From positions 1 through 7,193 of the forward strand of contig DSDB01000353.1 of assembly GCA_011057845.1 (NCBI GenBank): a stretch of 7,193 bases of DNA. The letters run 5' to 3'. The position numbers and the translations under genes are program-made. Within the stretch, counting starts at the first letter, position 1. The number at the start of each line of letters is the position of its first letter. This document shows positions 5,900 through 7,193 of the stretch, piece after piece. Under the pieces are notes generated by a model. The model saw nothing but the letters and a program-made list of their open reading frames with translations. It made no database searches and was not told the DNA's origin. The stretch comes from Phycisphaerales bacterium. Lineage in GTDB: Bacteria; Planctomycetota; Phycisphaerae; Sedimentisphaerales; Anaerobacaceae.

Positions 5900-6893
5900 C
5901 CGGCCTATTGCCTACCGAGCAGTCATCACGGGCCATGGGTCGTTTGCGCCCCCCAAGACCATCACCAACGATGACCTCGCCAGAATGGTCGATACCTCCG
6001 ACGAGTGGATCACCACCCGCACCGGCATCAAGACGCGGCACATCAGTTCCGACAGCGAGACCACGGCTCAACTGGCCACCGAAGCCGCCCGCAGGGCCCT
6101 TGACGAGGCCTCCCTGGACCCCGCCGACGTCGAGATGATCATCGTCGCCACCATCACTCCGGAGATGGTCTTTCCCTCGACCGCGTGTTTTGTGCAGAGC
6201 GCCCTGCGCGCCACGAACGCCTTCGTCTTTGATGTGGGCGCCGCGTGCAGCGGATTCGTCTACAGCCTTTATATTGCTCAACAGTTCATCGAGACCGGCC
6301 GTCTGAAGAACGCCCTGATTGTCGGCGCCGAGACGCTCACCAAGATCACCAACTGGACCGACCGAACCAGTTGCATCCTCTTTGGCGACGGCGCCGGCGC
6401 CGTCGTGCTTGAGCGGAGCACCGATGCCGAGCGGGGAATGCTCTACAGCACCCTGGGCGCCGACGGCGATTCATGGCAGGCCCTCAACTGCCAGGCCTAC
6501 GGCTCCCGGCACCCCGCCGACAGACCCCTCGACGATCCCACGAAGATCTACATGGAGATACATGGCCGGCAGGTCTACCAGCAGGCCGTCCGACGCATCG
6601 TGGACGCCGTCAACGATTGCCTGCGGCATTGCGGCATGAAGGTCGAGGACCTCGATATGTTCATCTCCCACCAGATGAACGCCCGAATCATCGAGTCCGC
6701 CATGAAACGTCTCGAACTGCCCACGGAAAAGGTATTCATCAATATCGCCGAATACGGCAACACCTCGGCCGCCTCCGTTCCCATCGCCTTTGATGAGTGT
6801 ATGCGATCCGGTCGCATCAAACGTGGCGACACCGTTTTGTTCGTCGCATTCGGCGCCGGGCTGACGTGGGGGGCAAACGTCATCAGACTCTGA
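5880..6893 (+). CDS. fabH: Beta-ketoacyl-ACP synthase III (FabH)
   Basis: 337 residues, a full-length KAS III. It starts type II fatty acid synthesis by condensing an acyl-CoA (usually acetyl-CoA) with malonyl-ACP in the cytosol. The thiolase-fold catalytic triad is complete: Cys123 in DVGAACSGF (118-126), His264 in ISHQMNARI (262-270), and Asn294 in EYGNTSAAS (291-299). DEWITTRTGI (41-50) carries the Trp and Arg associated with CoA binding, and FGDGAGA (168-174) is typical. The His motif reads SHQMN where PHQAN is usual. The ATG at 5880 overlaps plsX by 20 bases and has TAAGGA 6 bases upstream, so the start is well supported and coupled to plsX. Chain-length or branched-primer preference cannot be read from the sequence. 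fabD follows after 63 bases. Confidence 0.96.
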   Translation: MIRPASDRPIAYRAVITGHGSFAPPKTITNDDLARMVDTSDEWITTRTGIKTRHISSDSETTAQLATEAARRALDEASLDPADVEMIIVATITPEMVFPSTACFVQSALRATNAFVFDVGAACSGFVYSLYIAQQFIETGRLKNALIVGAETLTKITNWTDRTSCILFGDGAGAVVLERSTDAERGMLYSTLGADGDSWQALNCQAYGSRHPADRPLDDPTKIYMEIHGRQVYQQAVRRIVDAVNDCLRHCGMKVEDLDMFISHQMNARIIESAMKRLELPTEKVFINIAEYGNTSAASVPIAFDECMRSGRIKRGDTVLFVAFGAGLTWGANVIRL

Positions 6894-6956
6894 GAACCGG
6901 ACTCTACGGGGCCTCCGGTCGGTCGCCTTCAGGGCAACCACTACAGGATCAGGACC

Positions 6957-7193
6957 ATGAAAACAGCATTCATATTCCCCGGCCAGGGCGCACAGACAGT
7001 AGGTATGGGCGCCGATGTGGACGCCGAATTCCCCGTCGCCGCCGAGGTATTTCGCGCCGCCAACGACATTCTCGGGTTCGACCTGCGGAGGCTCTGCTTT
7101 GAAGGCCCGGCCGATCAGCTCAATACCACGACCATTTCGCAACCGGCAATATTCACGGTCTCGGCCGCCATCTTTGAGGTGCTAAGGAGCGAA
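6957..7193 (+). CDS. fabD: Malonyl-CoA:ACP transacylase FabD (N-terminal part, cut by window edge)
   Basis: 79 codons are visible, open to the right edge; the family is normally about 300-320 residues. FabD transfers malonyl groups from CoA to acyl carrier protein, supplying the extender for FabH and the elongating synthases. The N-terminus holds the FPGQGAQ motif (7-13), whose glutamine helps form the oxyanion hole, then VGMG (15-18), and a typical LNTTTISQPAIFT stretch (64-76) matching the family's conserved NxTxxxQPAI region. The catalytic serine (GHSxGE motif) and histidine lie beyond the window. A CAGGA site about 8 bases before the ATG serves as ribosome-binding site. It follows fabH in the same orientation; the 63-base gap has no convincing terminator. 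Confidence 0.94.
   Translation, partial: MKTAFIFPGQGAQTVGMGADVDAEFPVAAEVFRAANDILGFDLRRLCFEGPADQLNTTTISQPAIFTVSAAIFEVLRSE

Noticed and set aside
6896..6919. Possible hairpin between fabH and fabD (ACCGGA with TCCGGT)
   Set aside because: The stem is only 6 base pairs with a 12-base loop and no U-tract, so it is not convincing as a terminator inside a conserved operon.

Overview
The window is GC-rich bacterial chromosome, densely coded, with no sign of mobile elements, CRISPR arrays, or rRNA or tRNA genes. The best lineage clue is a 78-residue protein at 3209-3445 (minus strand). It matches the small basic protein family (TIGR04137 type) that I know only from the Planctomycetota/Verrucomicrobiota/Chlamydiota superphylum. 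Together with the secreted serine hydrolase/beta-propeller protein and the SPOR-like membrane protein, this points to a planctomycete, possibly of the Phycisphaerae kind. The finer placement is a guess.

Layout: two divergent transcription units leave a 342-base intergenic region (4342-4683). Leftward (minus strand), in order of transcription, are a membrane protein with a periplasmic SPOR-like domain, the small basic protein, an intrinsic terminator, a secreted two-domain protein (beta-lactamase-fold serine hydrolase joined to a DUF4185/Asp-box-like propeller), and a class I/II PLP aminotransferase that runs off the left edge. Rightward (plus strand) is the conserved ribosomal/lipid cluster rpmF-plsX-fabH-fabD, with fabD cut by the right edge. 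A near-consensus sigma70-type promoter (TTGACA, 17 bases, TATTAA) sits just upstream of rpmF.

The rightward cluster is classical. L32 is followed by PlsX (acyl-phosphate supply for phospholipid synthesis), FabH (initiation of fatty acid elongation) and FabD (malonyl-ACP supply). Gene spacing is tight (4 bases, a 20-base overlap, then 63 bases), so it is almost certainly one operon linking ribosome production and membrane lipid synthesis. The yceD gene that often precedes rpmF elsewhere is absent here.

The leftward side is less well understood. The most unusual item is the single-chain fusion of a serine hydrolase domain with a propeller domain, whose second catalytic motif reads YSD rather than the usual YxN. 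The terminator just before it overlaps a competing hairpin, so readthrough control is possible but unproven. I found no strong candidate for a wholly new multi-gene system.
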